Source of the DNA: Treponema sp.
GTDB lineage: Bacteria; Spirochaetota; Spirochaetia; Treponematales; Treponemataceae
Length of the DNA stretch: 64,000 bases
NCBI GenBank assembly: GCA_024402635.1
Contig: JAKSTJ010000002.1
Coordinates: forward strand, 28,415-92,414
Direction: 5' to 3'
The notes below the pieces were generated by a model. It searched no databases. It saw nothing but the letters and a program-made list of their open reading frames with translations, and was not told the origin of the DNA. The position numbers and the translations under genes are program-made. Positions 43,728 to 52,354 of this stretch are shown here, piece by piece (position 1 is the first letter of the stretch; every line of letters starts with the position of its first letter).

Positions 43728-45698
43728 TTGAAGAGAAAAACTCGCATAGGTCTTATTGTTGATTATTTGACTTCAGAATATACAGAAAGTTTAATGGTTA
43801 GCGTTCAAACTTTTTGTAAAGATCACGATATTGATTTGTTGTTTTTCACAGTTAGTGAACTTTTTGGCGGTTATAGTACATACGATTATCAGAATTCATC
43901 AGCAAATGCTTTAATTAGAATAAACAATCTTGATGGTATAATTATTACTGCCGGTACTCAATTACATGGCATTTCAAAAGAAGAATTTTCTAAGTACCTG
44001 AATACATTTTCTCCATTACCTGTTGTTACTATTTCTGCAACTTTTGAAGGCTATCCTTCGATTATCGTAAACAGCGATAAAGCCTATGAACAGCTTATAA
44101 ATTATTTAATAGAAAAACAGGGTTCCAAGAAAATTGGTTTTATAGACACTGATTCTAATTCAGTAGAACTGGATGAACGTCGTGAATTAATTTATACAAT
44201 ACTTGAAAAAAATAATATAAAAAGATCCGAAATTAAAGTATGGAAATCAAATCTTGAATATGGTTCCTGTTATAAAGTTTTACTTGAAGATTATCAGGCA
44301 AATGGAAATGTTTTTGATTGTGATACAGTTATTTCCATTAATGATGATATTGCTTATGCTTGTATAGATTTTATTCATAATCATACAAATAAAAAAGTTC
44401 CTGATGATGTTATTGTAACTGGTTATGATGATTTAAAACGTGCTTCTTTTTCAGATACAACCCTTACTTCTATAAATCAACAGGTTGCATATCAGGGAAC
44501 AGTTGCTGCAGAAATTCTTCTAAAAATGATAAAAGGTGAGTCTTATCCAAAAATTGAAGTTATTGAAGCAAAAGCAATTGTTCGAGATTCTACAGAAAGA
44601 GTTGTTTTAGATGCTAAGAATTTTCCAAAAACAGAATTCCTTGAAAAAGATATAATCAGTCTGAATACTTTACATGATAAATTTTCAGTTTCTGAATGGT
44701 ATAAAAAACGTTCTCAGATTTATTCAGCTGCTAAATTTTATTCAAATCATGAAGGTAATATTCTTCTTAATGATTTGCCGGTTTTCCTTACAGAAGAACT
44801 TCAAAAATTTGGATTCCCTTCTGCTTTGATTGTTTTATATGATGAACCTGTTAGAGTGGAGCCGAAACAGAAGAGTTTTGATTTGCCAGAAAAAGCGAAA
44901 TTAATGGGTTTTGATTATAAAGCAGGTTTTAATACAAAAGATACAAAAAAAGATATAATTTTTAATCCAAGAGAAATAATTGTTCCGGATGAATATATTT
45001 CATATTGTTCAGAAGGTTCTATAGTTTCAATTTTATATCACAATGAAATACAATACGGATACATTGTTTTTGGTTGTAACGATAATGATTCTGCTGTTTA
45101 TGAACTTATGACTCGTTCAGTTGGGGCTCAAATTTCCTCAAGCTATGAATATTCAAAACTTATTCAGGAACAGTATTCTCTTCATGACCGCTATAAAAAA
45201 CTTGATATTATTGCAAATTCAGATGAACTTACAGGATTAAAAAATCGTCGTGGTTTAGTTGAATTAGGTTCTTATCTGTTGAATTTCTCAGAAGCTGCTG
45301 GACAGGGTGGTCTTGTTATTTATTGCGATATGGATGGCCTTAAGAAAATAAATGATACCTATGGCCACGATGAAGGCGATTGTGCTATTAAGGCGCAAGG
45401 TGCCATTCTCTCAGATACTTTCAGATCTAATGATATGGTTGCCAGAATTGCCGGTGATGAATTTGTAATTATTTCTCCAGGATTAACAGAAAGTATTTTT
45501 AATGTTATGAAAGATAATATTGCACGTTCCTGTGATTTATGGTCTTCTTCAAATGAAAAACCATATCAGCTTTCAATAAGTTTAGGAGCTGTTTCATATC
45601 CAGATAAAGATTGTGGTTATGATTTAACAGGTTTGCTTTCAAAAGCTGATGCAGTTTTATACCAGGAAAAAACAAGAAAAAAAGCTGCTGCTAAGTAG
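43728..45698 (+). CDS. Cytoplasmic diguanylate cyclase with LacI-type ligand-sensing domain
   Basis: A 656-residue protein with no signal peptide or membrane helix. Residues 1-295 are a LacI/PBP-like sugar-binding domain (TRIGLIVDYLTSEYTESLMVSVQTFC, LDGIIITAGTQ, DDVIVTGYDDLKRASFSDTTLTSINQQ) without any helix-turn-helix. A middle region (about 300-490) may be GAF-like. The C-terminus is a GGDEF domain (ANSDELTGLKNRRGL, YCDMDGLKKINDTYGHDEGD) with active-site AGDEF and an RxxD inhibitory site (RSND) five residues before it. It should make cyclic di-GMP in response to a cytoplasmic ligand. The start is TTG at 43728 after GGGGA; an upstream TTG would contain that site. Confidence 0.88.
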   Translation: MKRKTRIGLIVDYLTSEYTESLMVSVQTFCKDHDIDLLFFTVSELFGGYSTYDYQNSSANALIRINNLDGIIITAGTQLHGISKEEFSKYLNTFSPLPVVTISATFEGYPSIIVNSDKAYEQLINYLIEKQGSKKIGFIDTDSNSVELDERRELIYTILEKNNIKRSEIKVWKSNLEYGSCYKVLLEDYQANGNVFDCDTVISINDDIAYACIDFIHNHTNKKVPDDVIVTGYDDLKRASFSDTTLTSINQQVAYQGTVAAEILLKMIKGESYPKIEVIEAKAIVRDSTERVVLDAKNFPKTEFLEKDIISLNTLHDKFSVSEWYKKRSQIYSAAKFYSNHEGNILLNDLPVFLTEELQKFGFPSALIVLYDEPVRVEPKQKSFDLPEKAKLMGFDYKAGFNTKDTKKDIIFNPREIIVPDEYISYCSEGSIVSILYHNEIQYGYIVFGCNDNDSAVYELMTRSVGAQISSSYEYSKLIQEQYSLHDRYKKLDIIANSDELTGLKNRRGLVELGSYLLNFSEAAGQGGLVIYCDMDGLKKINDTYGHDEGDCAIKAQGAILSDTFRSNDMVARIAGDEFVIISPGLTESIFNVMKDNIARSCDLWSSSNEKPYQLSISLGAVSYPDKDCGYDLTGLLSKADAVLYQEKTRKKAAAK

Positions 45699-45703
45699 TA
45701 TAA

Positions 45704-47050
45704 TTACCAGTCTCTTTCAATATATGTAGCTCTTGGTCTTGCAATAATTTCAACACGTCTGTTTAATTTTCGACCTTCTTCAGTTTCATTACTTGCAATT
45801 GGAACTGTACCGCCGCATCCTTTTGTTGTAAAAATCGATCTGTCTATTCCGAAAGAAATTAATGCTTCAGTAACAGTTTTTGTTCTTTCGATTGAAAGAT
45901 TTAACTGGCCTACCGGTTTTCCAACATCTGCAGTATGTCCTTCCACCAGAATTGTATATCCATCGTTTAAAATTACATCTTTAAGCTGGTCTGCAATCAT
46001 CTTGATTTTAATTTCTTCACCAGGTAAAAGTTTTGCTGAATCTGGATAGAAATTAAGATGAGCAGAAAATTTAAATCCGTCTTTATCGTTTGTAAAATCT
46101 ACACCAGGAATTGCAGTTTCAAAAATATATTTTTTAACAGTTTCGTATTTTACATAATATTCTTCATTTTTTTCTGGAGTTGCAATGTTGTAAACAAGTC
46201 GGTCTTTGTCCAGAAGAATTACAACTTTTCCCTGTTTTAACAATTCTATGTTTTCAGGAACGCTTAAAATTTTTAAAGCATCATTTCTTCGTATAATTGG
46301 GTCTGTTCTGTTTCGACCAAAAACTTCCATAGTTTTAATATATAATGGATCAGCACCAACTCTATCTTCATAACGAGTTGCATCATCTGAAAAATCAAAA
46401 GCAACAAGCCCTTTGTTTTTAACAACATCAGCATTAACCATGCTTTTTTCATAAATAATATTCATGTTTTCATCCCAGATTTTTGGGAAAAAGCAACCAT
46501 AAACATTATCTTTTACATATTCACCGTGTACTGAATATTTCCCACGAGCATCAATAATAATTCCTGTATAAGCTCTGGAAGGAACTGAATCAATTGGTTC
46601 TTCGGGAGTATATTCATATTTATGTTTAACCAGAGTTTTACCAATATCATTTACATTTAATGTATTAGTTGTGTTTAATTTTTTAGTATAATTTGTAAAT
46701 ACATCAGGAGTTTTATATCCGCTTAAAATAAAATTGTATATTTGATCTGTTGTTACCTGTTCAGAAAAAACGTAATCACCTAATGATCTGGCAGAATCTA
46801 CAAAAAGAGAAAGTAAAGGTGGCTGAATTAATTGAGGCATTCTAGTTTTAATGTATCCCGAGGCAAGTTTTTTTCCAGAAGGCATTTGAATCTTAGCTTT
46901 TTCGGTATCAAGGGAAATCTTTGAAACAAATTTGCGGGTTATCCAGTTAATGCTGCTTGTTGATTCCATATTTCCTGGAACCTGGGCAAAAATACTGGAA
47001 ATTGTAAAAATTGTTGATATAAGGGCTGTTGTTATAAATTTCTTATTCAT
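45704..47050 (-). CDS. OmpA-family outer-membrane/peptidoglycan-associated protein
   Basis: A 448-residue secreted protein. It starts at the ATG at 47050 with a clean signal peptide (NKKFITTALISTIFTISSIFA, cleavage before QVPG); the longer frame from 47098 would bury it. The N-terminal 320 residues are of unknown fold; the C-terminal 110 are an OmpA domain (FYPDSAKLLPGEE, ILVEGHTADVGKPVGQLNLSIERTKTVTEALISFGID, EGRKLNRRVEI) that binds peptidoglycan. It is seven bases after the transglycosylase stop, without its own ribosome binding site, so translation is probably coupled. Last gene of a three-gene envelope operon. Confidence 0.88.
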   Translation of the reverse strand: MNKKFITTALISTIFTISSIFAQVPGNMESTSSINWITRKFVSKISLDTEKAKIQMPSGKKLASGYIKTRMPQLIQPPLLSLFVDSARSLGDYVFSEQVTTDQIYNFILSGYKTPDVFTNYTKKLNTTNTLNVNDIGKTLVKHKYEYTPEEPIDSVPSRAYTGIIIDARGKYSVHGEYVKDNVYGCFFPKIWDENMNIIYEKSMVNADVVKNKGLVAFDFSDDATRYEDRVGADPLYIKTMEVFGRNRTDPIIRRNDALKILSVPENIELLKQGKVVILLDKDRLVYNIATPEKNEEYYVKYETVKKYIFETAIPGVDFTNDKDGFKFSAHLNFYPDSAKLLPGEEIKIKMIADQLKDVILNDGYTILVEGHTADVGKPVGQLNLSIERTKTVTEALISFGIDRSIFTTKGCGGTVPIASNETEEGRKLNRRVEIIARPRATYIERDW

Positions 47051-47057
47051 TACTATT

Positions 47058-48224
47058 TTATCGGGGTAATTTAGATGGAATATAAAGTATTTTTCCAATA
47101 CTTAACACTGAATCTTCTTTTATACCATTTAAATCACATATTTCTTTAAGGGTTACATTATATTTTCTTGAAATTCCCCATAAAGTATCTCCGCTTTGAA
47201 TTGTATATTTAAATGGAATATTAATAGGATCGATTTTTGAAAGAGCTTCTTCTGCAGATCTTTTTGTTCCATATGGAATTCGAATTTCAGATTTTGTATT
47301 TGGAGGAGTATAACCTTTTAAGAAAGAAGGATTTAAATCTTTTAAAATTGATTCATCCACTCGCATTTTTTTTGCAAGATCACTTAATCTGTATGCATTA
47401 TCTACTGTAATATATTCAAAATCTTCATTTGTTTTATTGCAATATTCCTCATATTCATTTTTTAAATCAGGAAGATTGATTTCATAATATTCGTGATTAA
47501 TAATTAAATCTGAAATTGCTATTAATTTTGGATTATAAAGACGAGTTTGCTCTGGAATAAAAGAATTATCAGAAAGATACCAGTAATTGTTATAACCAGA
47601 ATTTGTTATGGCTTTTGATAATGCTCCTGCTCCACAATTGTATGCAGCAATCGCCAGATTCCAGTCTTTAAATCGATTGTAATTTTCCTGAAGCTTTTTT
47701 ATGGCAGCATAAGTTTCTTTCCAGGGATCAAGCCGCTCATCAACATATTCTGTAAGTTTTAAATAAGGTTTTACACTATTGCTCATAAACTGCCACATTC
47801 CCAAAGCTCCGGAAGAGGATCTTGCTTTAGTTCTGTAATAGGATTCTACAACTGGTAAATATTCAATTTCTCCAGGAACCTGAGCTTTATCCAGTTCTTT
47901 TCTTATGTAAAGTCTGTATTCTAAAGCTGAATCAAGAGTTTCTGTAAGAAGTTTAAAATATCTTGGACTTAGAAATAAATCTCTGAATTTTCCAGTTTCA
48001 ATTTCCATTGCACCATCAAGAGTTAAAAGATTGTATTTTGGGAAGCCTGGTTCAAATCTTTGAATAAGATGCTGTTGTCCTGCTCCTGCTCCTTCCAGTT
48101 TATTAAAATAGTTTTCAACTGTTATTTCATCCGAAAAATCGTTGGTTGATGTCATATCAGCAAAGCAGGGGAGAATTCTAAAAAATGAAATAATAAGAAG
48201 GGCGGGGAAAATCTTTTTTATCAA
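47058..48224 (-). CDS. MltD-like lytic transglycosylase with LysM domain
   Basis: A 388-residue secreted peptidoglycan-cleaving enzyme: signal peptide (IFPALLIISFFRILPCFA), a lysozyme-like SLT domain with the catalytic Glu in LPVVESYYRTKARSSSGALGMWQFM and the conserved LAIAAYNCGAGALSKAI, a spacer, and one C-terminal LysM repeat (YTIQSGDTLWGISRKYNVTLKEICDLNGI). It cleaves glycan strands in the periplasm. Its start overlaps the upstream TPR lipoprotein stop in an ATGA, and the OmpA-type gene follows, so the three products likely act together at the wall or outer membrane. Confidence 0.92.
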   Translation of the reverse strand: MIKKIFPALLIISFFRILPCFADMTSTNDFSDEITVENYFNKLEGAGAGQQHLIQRFEPGFPKYNLLTLDGAMEIETGKFRDLFLSPRYFKLLTETLDSALEYRLYIRKELDKAQVPGEIEYLPVVESYYRTKARSSSGALGMWQFMSNSVKPYLKLTEYVDERLDPWKETYAAIKKLQENYNRFKDWNLAIAAYNCGAGALSKAITNSGYNNYWYLSDNSFIPEQTRLYNPKLIAISDLIINHEYYEINLPDLKNEYEEYCNKTNEDFEYITVDNAYRLSDLAKKMRVDESILKDLNPSFLKGYTPPNTKSEIRIPYGTKRSAEEALSKIDPINIPFKYTIQSGDTLWGISRKYNVTLKEICDLNGIKEDSVLSIGKILYIPSKLPR

Positions 48225-49264
48225 AGCTTATTTCCTATGTAAATACCTGCCCATTCCCAGTTTCCATTAATATCAGGATTAATAGGGAAATCAACTTTTC
48301 TAAAGTAGAAATACCAGATTGGAACAGAACCAGTCCATCCCCACGTTCTTAAATATGCTTCATTTGGACTTGAAGATTCATCAAGTCGTGTATTATATTT
48401 AATTTCGCTGTCTGTTCCCATGTTCCATGTAGCAATTGAAAAGTTTTCCTTAATGCCTTCGTTTTCATCCTGTTTCCAGGACATAGTAAAGAAATTGATT
48501 TTTGCTCTGATTCGATCCAAACGATCCCAGTCTTTGTTCTTTAAGGCTTTTTTAATACTGTTTTCAAGATCAGATAAAGATTCAAAAGTCCAGTCTTTAG
48601 ATGAACGGCTAAAATCTACAAGTCTTTTTGCATTTTTATAGGCATCAGGTTCACCTGCAATCTGAATTTTAGAAGCATCTGGCTGCTGAAGGAATAATTT
48701 GTATGTTTTTAAAACCTGTTCCCACTGATTATCCTGTTCATATTCTTTTGCAAGACGGAAATATAATTCTGTGGTATTAACATCATTTGGGTAACGGGAA
48801 ATTAATTCGTTAAAATATTTGATTCTGTGGCTTGGGATTGTACTGATTTGAATAAGATTCTGCAGACAAATAAAATGTGCTGATTTTCCTTTGATTAAAA
48901 TGTCAGGGTATTTTTGAAGGATTTTATCAAAATAATATTCAGCAATTGGTTCTGCTTTCATTTCCATGTAACAGTTTGCTGTAAATAAAAGCCAGTTTGC
49001 ATTGTAAATGTCATCCGGATGAGCTTCTACCCAATCAGTTAAAAATAAAACAACACCCTGATAATCTTTTTCATTGTACAGTGATGTGGCCATTTGCATT
49101 ACAATTTCGTATCTTTGTCTTGAATCCAGACTTTGTGTTTCAAGAATTTCCTTTAACTGTTTCTGAACATCTTGTTTTGTATATGATTCGGTTTGTTTAC
49201 AACCTGGAAAAGTCATTAAAAGACATGCTATATATGGAAGAATAATATATTTTTTTAATTTCAT
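48221..49264 (-). CDS. TPR-containing lipoprotein
   Basis: A 347-residue protein with a lipoprotein signal (IILPYIACLLMTFPGC, Cys22). Residues 35-220 contain tetratricopeptide-like helix pairs (YNEKDYQGVVLFLTDWVEAHPDD, LYFRLAKEYEQDNQWEQVLKTYKLFLQQP). The last 120 residues are Trp- and Tyr-rich (WGWTGSVPIWYFYFRK) and may form a separate beta domain. First gene of the operon with the transglycosylase and OmpA-type genes; it could be the scaffold of that set. The start has no ribosome binding site but a promoter ends six bases upstream. Confidence 0.8.
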   Translation of the reverse strand: MKLKKYIILPYIACLLMTFPGCKQTESYTKQDVQKQLKEILETQSLDSRQRYEIVMQMATSLYNEKDYQGVVLFLTDWVEAHPDDIYNANWLLFTANCYMEMKAEPIAEYYFDKILQKYPDILIKGKSAHFICLQNLIQISTIPSHRIKYFNELISRYPNDVNTTELYFRLAKEYEQDNQWEQVLKTYKLFLQQPDASKIQIAGEPDAYKNAKRLVDFSRSSKDWTFESLSDLENSIKKALKNKDWDRLDRIRAKINFFTMSWKQDENEGIKENFSIATWNMGTDSEIKYNTRLDESSSPNEAYLRTWGWTGSVPIWYFYFRKVDFPINPDINGNWEWAGIYIGNKL

Positions 49265-49270
49265 AAATTA

Positions 49271-49299
49271 AATCTAACATGTTGAATTGTTATTGTAAA
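49271..49299 (-). promoter_or_regulatory. Promoter of the envelope operon, leaderless configuration
   Basis: Minus-strand reading: TTTACA (-35), 17-bp spacer, TAGATT (-10), six bases, ATG. Confidence 0.6.
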
Positions 49300-49344
49300 G
49301 ATTAATTTTTACTAGTAGAATTAAAAAAATAATGGAGGTAAGGT

Positions 49345-49950
49345 ATGAAAAGTGAAAAAAAATGGATGGTTGCTATTGTCCTTTCTGTAGCGTTCATTTT
49401 ATTTATGCTCATGCTTACTTCTTTTGTTTTGCTTGTATGGCAGTCCAGTAAATTTATTTATTATTCTTTACCGATAATCATTCTTGCATTAAATATACTT
49501 GCCCTGATACTAAATCTGAAGTTTTCAAAAAACAGTTTTGCAATTTTTGCCATAACACTTATTTCCTGTTGTGTAGTTTTTCTTTACTTACTCAGACTTG
49601 ATATAATTGGTGGTTCTATAAAAAACTGGTGGCCAATGATTGGTATTTTTAGCGGCATTGCTCTTTTGATTGCCGGATTTTATAAAAACAGACGGGTACG
49701 TTTTGAATTTTTAATTCCATCGATTGCAATGCTTTTAACTGGCGGATGGTTTTTATTATTCTCGTGGAAAATTATTTCAATTCCTTTTATTCAGGTAGTA
49801 ATTATTTGTGGTCCGTTACTTTTAATAATGAGTATTGTTCTATTATTTGTAATGCTTTATTACCAGAAAAAAAACAAATTGTTCATAATAAATGATGATG
49901 AATATGATCAATTTGAAAAGGATGATTATATAAAAAATCACGCTGATTAA
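49345..49950 (+). CDS. Polytopic membrane protein of unknown function
   Basis: A 201-residue protein with about six membrane helices (for example MVAIVLSVAFILFMLMLTSF, FAIFAITLISCCVVFLYLL, VVIICGPLLLIMSIVLLFVM). A hydrophilic, acidic C-terminal tail follows (INDDEYDQFEKDDYIKNHAD). GGAGGTAAGG is a strong ribosome binding site. It is 20 bp upstream of a TPR protein gene, so the two are probably co-transcribed. A helical-hairpin repeat reminiscent of small integral-membrane families is possible, but none is named with confidence. Confidence 0.75.
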   Translation: MKSEKKWMVAIVLSVAFILFMLMLTSFVLLVWQSSKFIYYSLPIIILALNILALILNLKFSKNSFAIFAITLISCCVVFLYLLRLDIIGGSIKNWWPMIGIFSGIALLIAGFYKNRRVRFEFLIPSIAMLLTGGWFLLFSWKIISIPFIQVVIICGPLLLIMSIVLLFVMLYYQKKNKLFIINDDEYDQFEKDDYIKNHAD

Positions 49951-49970
49951 TTATCTGTCAGGTAAGGAAT

Positions 49971-51731
49971 TTGAAAAGATTTCATTTTGCTGAAAAAATT
50001 CTTTTATTTCTCATTTTATGTGTTTTTGCTGAACCTGCATTTTGTTTAAAAAAAACAACAAAAAAGGATGCTACAAATAAAGACACAACTGCAGAGTCCC
50101 AATTATCTTCAAATGATCAGTCTGGTTCTGTAAAATTACCTGTTCCTCAAAAAAAATATTCATACTTTTCATCAATTAATCCTGAAATTATTGCAGAAGT
50201 CGAAAACGGTACACCAGCTTCCTTAAGATCTGCAATGAGAAAAATACATAAAACTTCAGAAGAATATACAGAAAATGAAAGGGTTCTTATATTTATTGCA
50301 TCTTCAATTATGGAAATGGTATGGCCTTCTGAACAGATTAACTGGACAACTCAACCGGTTTCAGAAGAAACTCAATATACCGGTGCAATTCGTTCTGTAA
50401 AAAACGGCGTATTTGATTTTAGTACAGGAAAGAGTGATTTTTTTACCTGTCTTTTACCAGCTCTTCTTTTTTTAAGAACTTCCTCTAATCAGGAAATTAA
50501 TAATTATTGTTATGAATATCTGGTAAAAGCGGCTGAATACAATCCTGATTCTATATTGCTTTCTTATCTTTTAGGAAAGTTTTTTATTATAAAAGGTTCT
50601 TATAAAGATGCTGTTCAATGGCTGGAAAAAGCTTATGCTGGAAGTGAAGGTTGTTTTGAAATTGCCATTACATATTCAGAAGTTTTAAATAAAACCGGTC
50701 AGTTTGAACTGTCTTCTTCAATTATAGATGTTCTTGAAAAAGATAATCCAGATAATATTGATGTTTTAAAACGTAATTCATATATTGCTTTTGACCAGGG
50801 AAATCTTGCTCAGGCAGAAGAATATGTTTCGAAAATACTTCAGCAGGCTCCGGATGATCTGGAATTTGTTTTATTCCGTGCAAAGATTTTAATAGAAAAA
50901 AAAGATTATATTCATGCAGTTTCTCTTCTGGATATGTATGCAAAACAGAATCCTTTAAATGCTGATTATTTGATTTTGCGTACAAAAGTTCAATTGGACT
51001 GGAGTAAGAATTCCAATGCTGCAACCGATACAATCTTAAAAGCAATCAAACTTTATCCTGAAAATCCTCAGGTTCTTATGCTGGCTGCAAGAATTTCTTC
51101 TATTACAGATTCCCCTGTTGATGGAAAATATGCTGATGAATTTGCTTCGATTGTTCTTGTAAATAATCCGGAAAATGCAGAAGCTTTATTGTATGCCCTT
51201 GATGGATTAATGCAACGGGAAAACTGGACTGATGCCTATACAATCAGTTCTCGGCTTGTAGCAGAAGAAAACAGTAGTTCTGCAGTTGTTCTTCGTCATG
51301 TAAAAGTTTGTATTAATTATAATAAAGTACAGGAAGCTTTGGAAAAGGCCACAAAAATTTATAACAAAGATAAATCTGATGAAAATGCTATTCAGGCCTA
51401 TGTTCTTGCTTATATCAGTCGTTATTCCAGAGATAATTCCATTAATCTTATTAATTCTTTAATGAATACTTCAACTCAGAAGATAAAAAGTTTTCTTTAT
51501 TTAAGAAGAAGTTATCTTCAGCGGGGAGAAGATAATGTTCTTGCTGATTTAAGATCCAGTTTGATTGCAAATCCTCGAAATGATGAGTCATTGTTCAGAC
51601 TGTACGAAATTTATTTTGCAAAAAAAGACTATAGAAAAGCTCAGTATTATTTGCGTCAGGTTGTTGCAATTAAACCAAATGATACAAGAATAAAAGCTCT
51701 TAACGAAGAATTGTCTAAACTTATCAAATAA
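49971..51731 (+). CDS. Secreted TPR-repeat protein
   Basis: A 586-residue protein with an N-terminal signal (FHFAEKILLFLILCVFAEPAFC); the Cys at the end could make it a lipoprotein, although the lipobox is atypical. A Lys/Thr/Ser-rich linker follows, then from about residue 170 to the end tandem TPR units (LLSYLLGKFFIIKGSYKDAVQWLEKAY, YIAFDQGNLAQAEEYVSKILQQAPDD, FRLYEIYFAKKDYRKAQYYLRQVVAIKPND). It is probably a periplasmic or envelope scaffold. The start is a TTG at 49971, eight bases after AAGGA; no ATG start fits the signal peptide. Confidence 0.82.
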   Translation: MKRFHFAEKILLFLILCVFAEPAFCLKKTTKKDATNKDTTAESQLSSNDQSGSVKLPVPQKKYSYFSSINPEIIAEVENGTPASLRSAMRKIHKTSEEYTENERVLIFIASSIMEMVWPSEQINWTTQPVSEETQYTGAIRSVKNGVFDFSTGKSDFFTCLLPALLFLRTSSNQEINNYCYEYLVKAAEYNPDSILLSYLLGKFFIIKGSYKDAVQWLEKAYAGSEGCFEIAITYSEVLNKTGQFELSSSIIDVLEKDNPDNIDVLKRNSYIAFDQGNLAQAEEYVSKILQQAPDDLEFVLFRAKILIEKKDYIHAVSLLDMYAKQNPLNADYLILRTKVQLDWSKNSNAATDTILKAIKLYPENPQVLMLAARISSITDSPVDGKYADEFASIVLVNNPENAEALLYALDGLMQRENWTDAYTISSRLVAEENSSSAVVLRHVKVCINYNKVQEALEKATKIYNKDKSDENAIQAYVLAYISRYSRDNSINLINSLMNTSTQKIKSFLYLRRSYLQRGEDNVLADLRSSLIANPRNDESLFRLYEIYFAKKDYRKAQYYLRQVVAIKPNDTRIKALNEELSKLIK

Positions 51732-51863
51732 ATTCATATAATTTTATCAAACCTTATATCAATTCTCAAAACTGCAGATTCTCTGTATAGACAGAAGCAA
51801 ACTTTAATGTTAAAATTATAAAATTGATATTATTATCAAAAAAAAATAAACAGAAGGTATTAT

Positions 51864-52292
51864 ATGAATTTTGTTCCATTCTTGAATGCTGGTGCTCCTC
51901 AGGGTGCTGGTCAGGGAAGTTTGTTAATGACATTTCTTCCATTTTTATTAATCATCGTTATTTTCTATTTCTTTATGATTCGTCCACAGAATAAAAAACA
52001 GAAAGAAACACAGAAAATGTTAAATGCTTTGAAAAAAGGTGACAAAGTAGTAACAATCGGTGGTATTCACGGTGTTGTTTCAAGCGTAAAAGACAATACA
52101 ATTATTGTAAAAGTTGATGAAAATGCAAAAATCGAATTCACACGTTCTGCAATTTCAGGTGTAGAAAAGAGTGATGAAGAATTAGCTAAAGAAGCTAAAG
52201 CATTAGAAGAAGCTAAGGCTGCAAAAGCTGCTGCAAAGGCAGAAAAAGAAGCTGCAAAAGCTGCAAAAAAAGCCGCTAAATCTGAAAAATAA
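51864..52292 (+). CDS. yajC: Sec translocon accessory protein YajC
   Basis: A 142-residue protein with one membrane helix (LLMTFLPFLLIIVIFYFFMIRPQNKKQKE) and the typical YajC core (MLNALKKGDKVVTIGGIHGVVSSVKDNTIIVKVDENAKIEFTRSAI). The last 40 residues are an Ala/Lys/Glu repeat (KAAAKAEKEAAKAAKKAAK), a charged helix longer than in most YajC proteins. AGAAGG is the ribosome binding site. It lies 62 bp upstream of secD, the usual yajC-secD-secF order. Confidence 0.94.
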   Translation: MNFVPFLNAGAPQGAGQGSLLMTFLPFLLIIVIFYFFMIRPQNKKQKETQKMLNALKKGDKVVTIGGIHGVVSSVKDNTIIVKVDENAKIEFTRSAISGVEKSDEELAKEAKALEEAKAAKAAAKAEKEAAKAAKKAAKSEK

Positions 52293-52354
52293 GAATCCTT
52301 TTGTAGAATAAACAAAGGTTCAAATATTTAATAAAAATTATTCGGAGTAAATAA

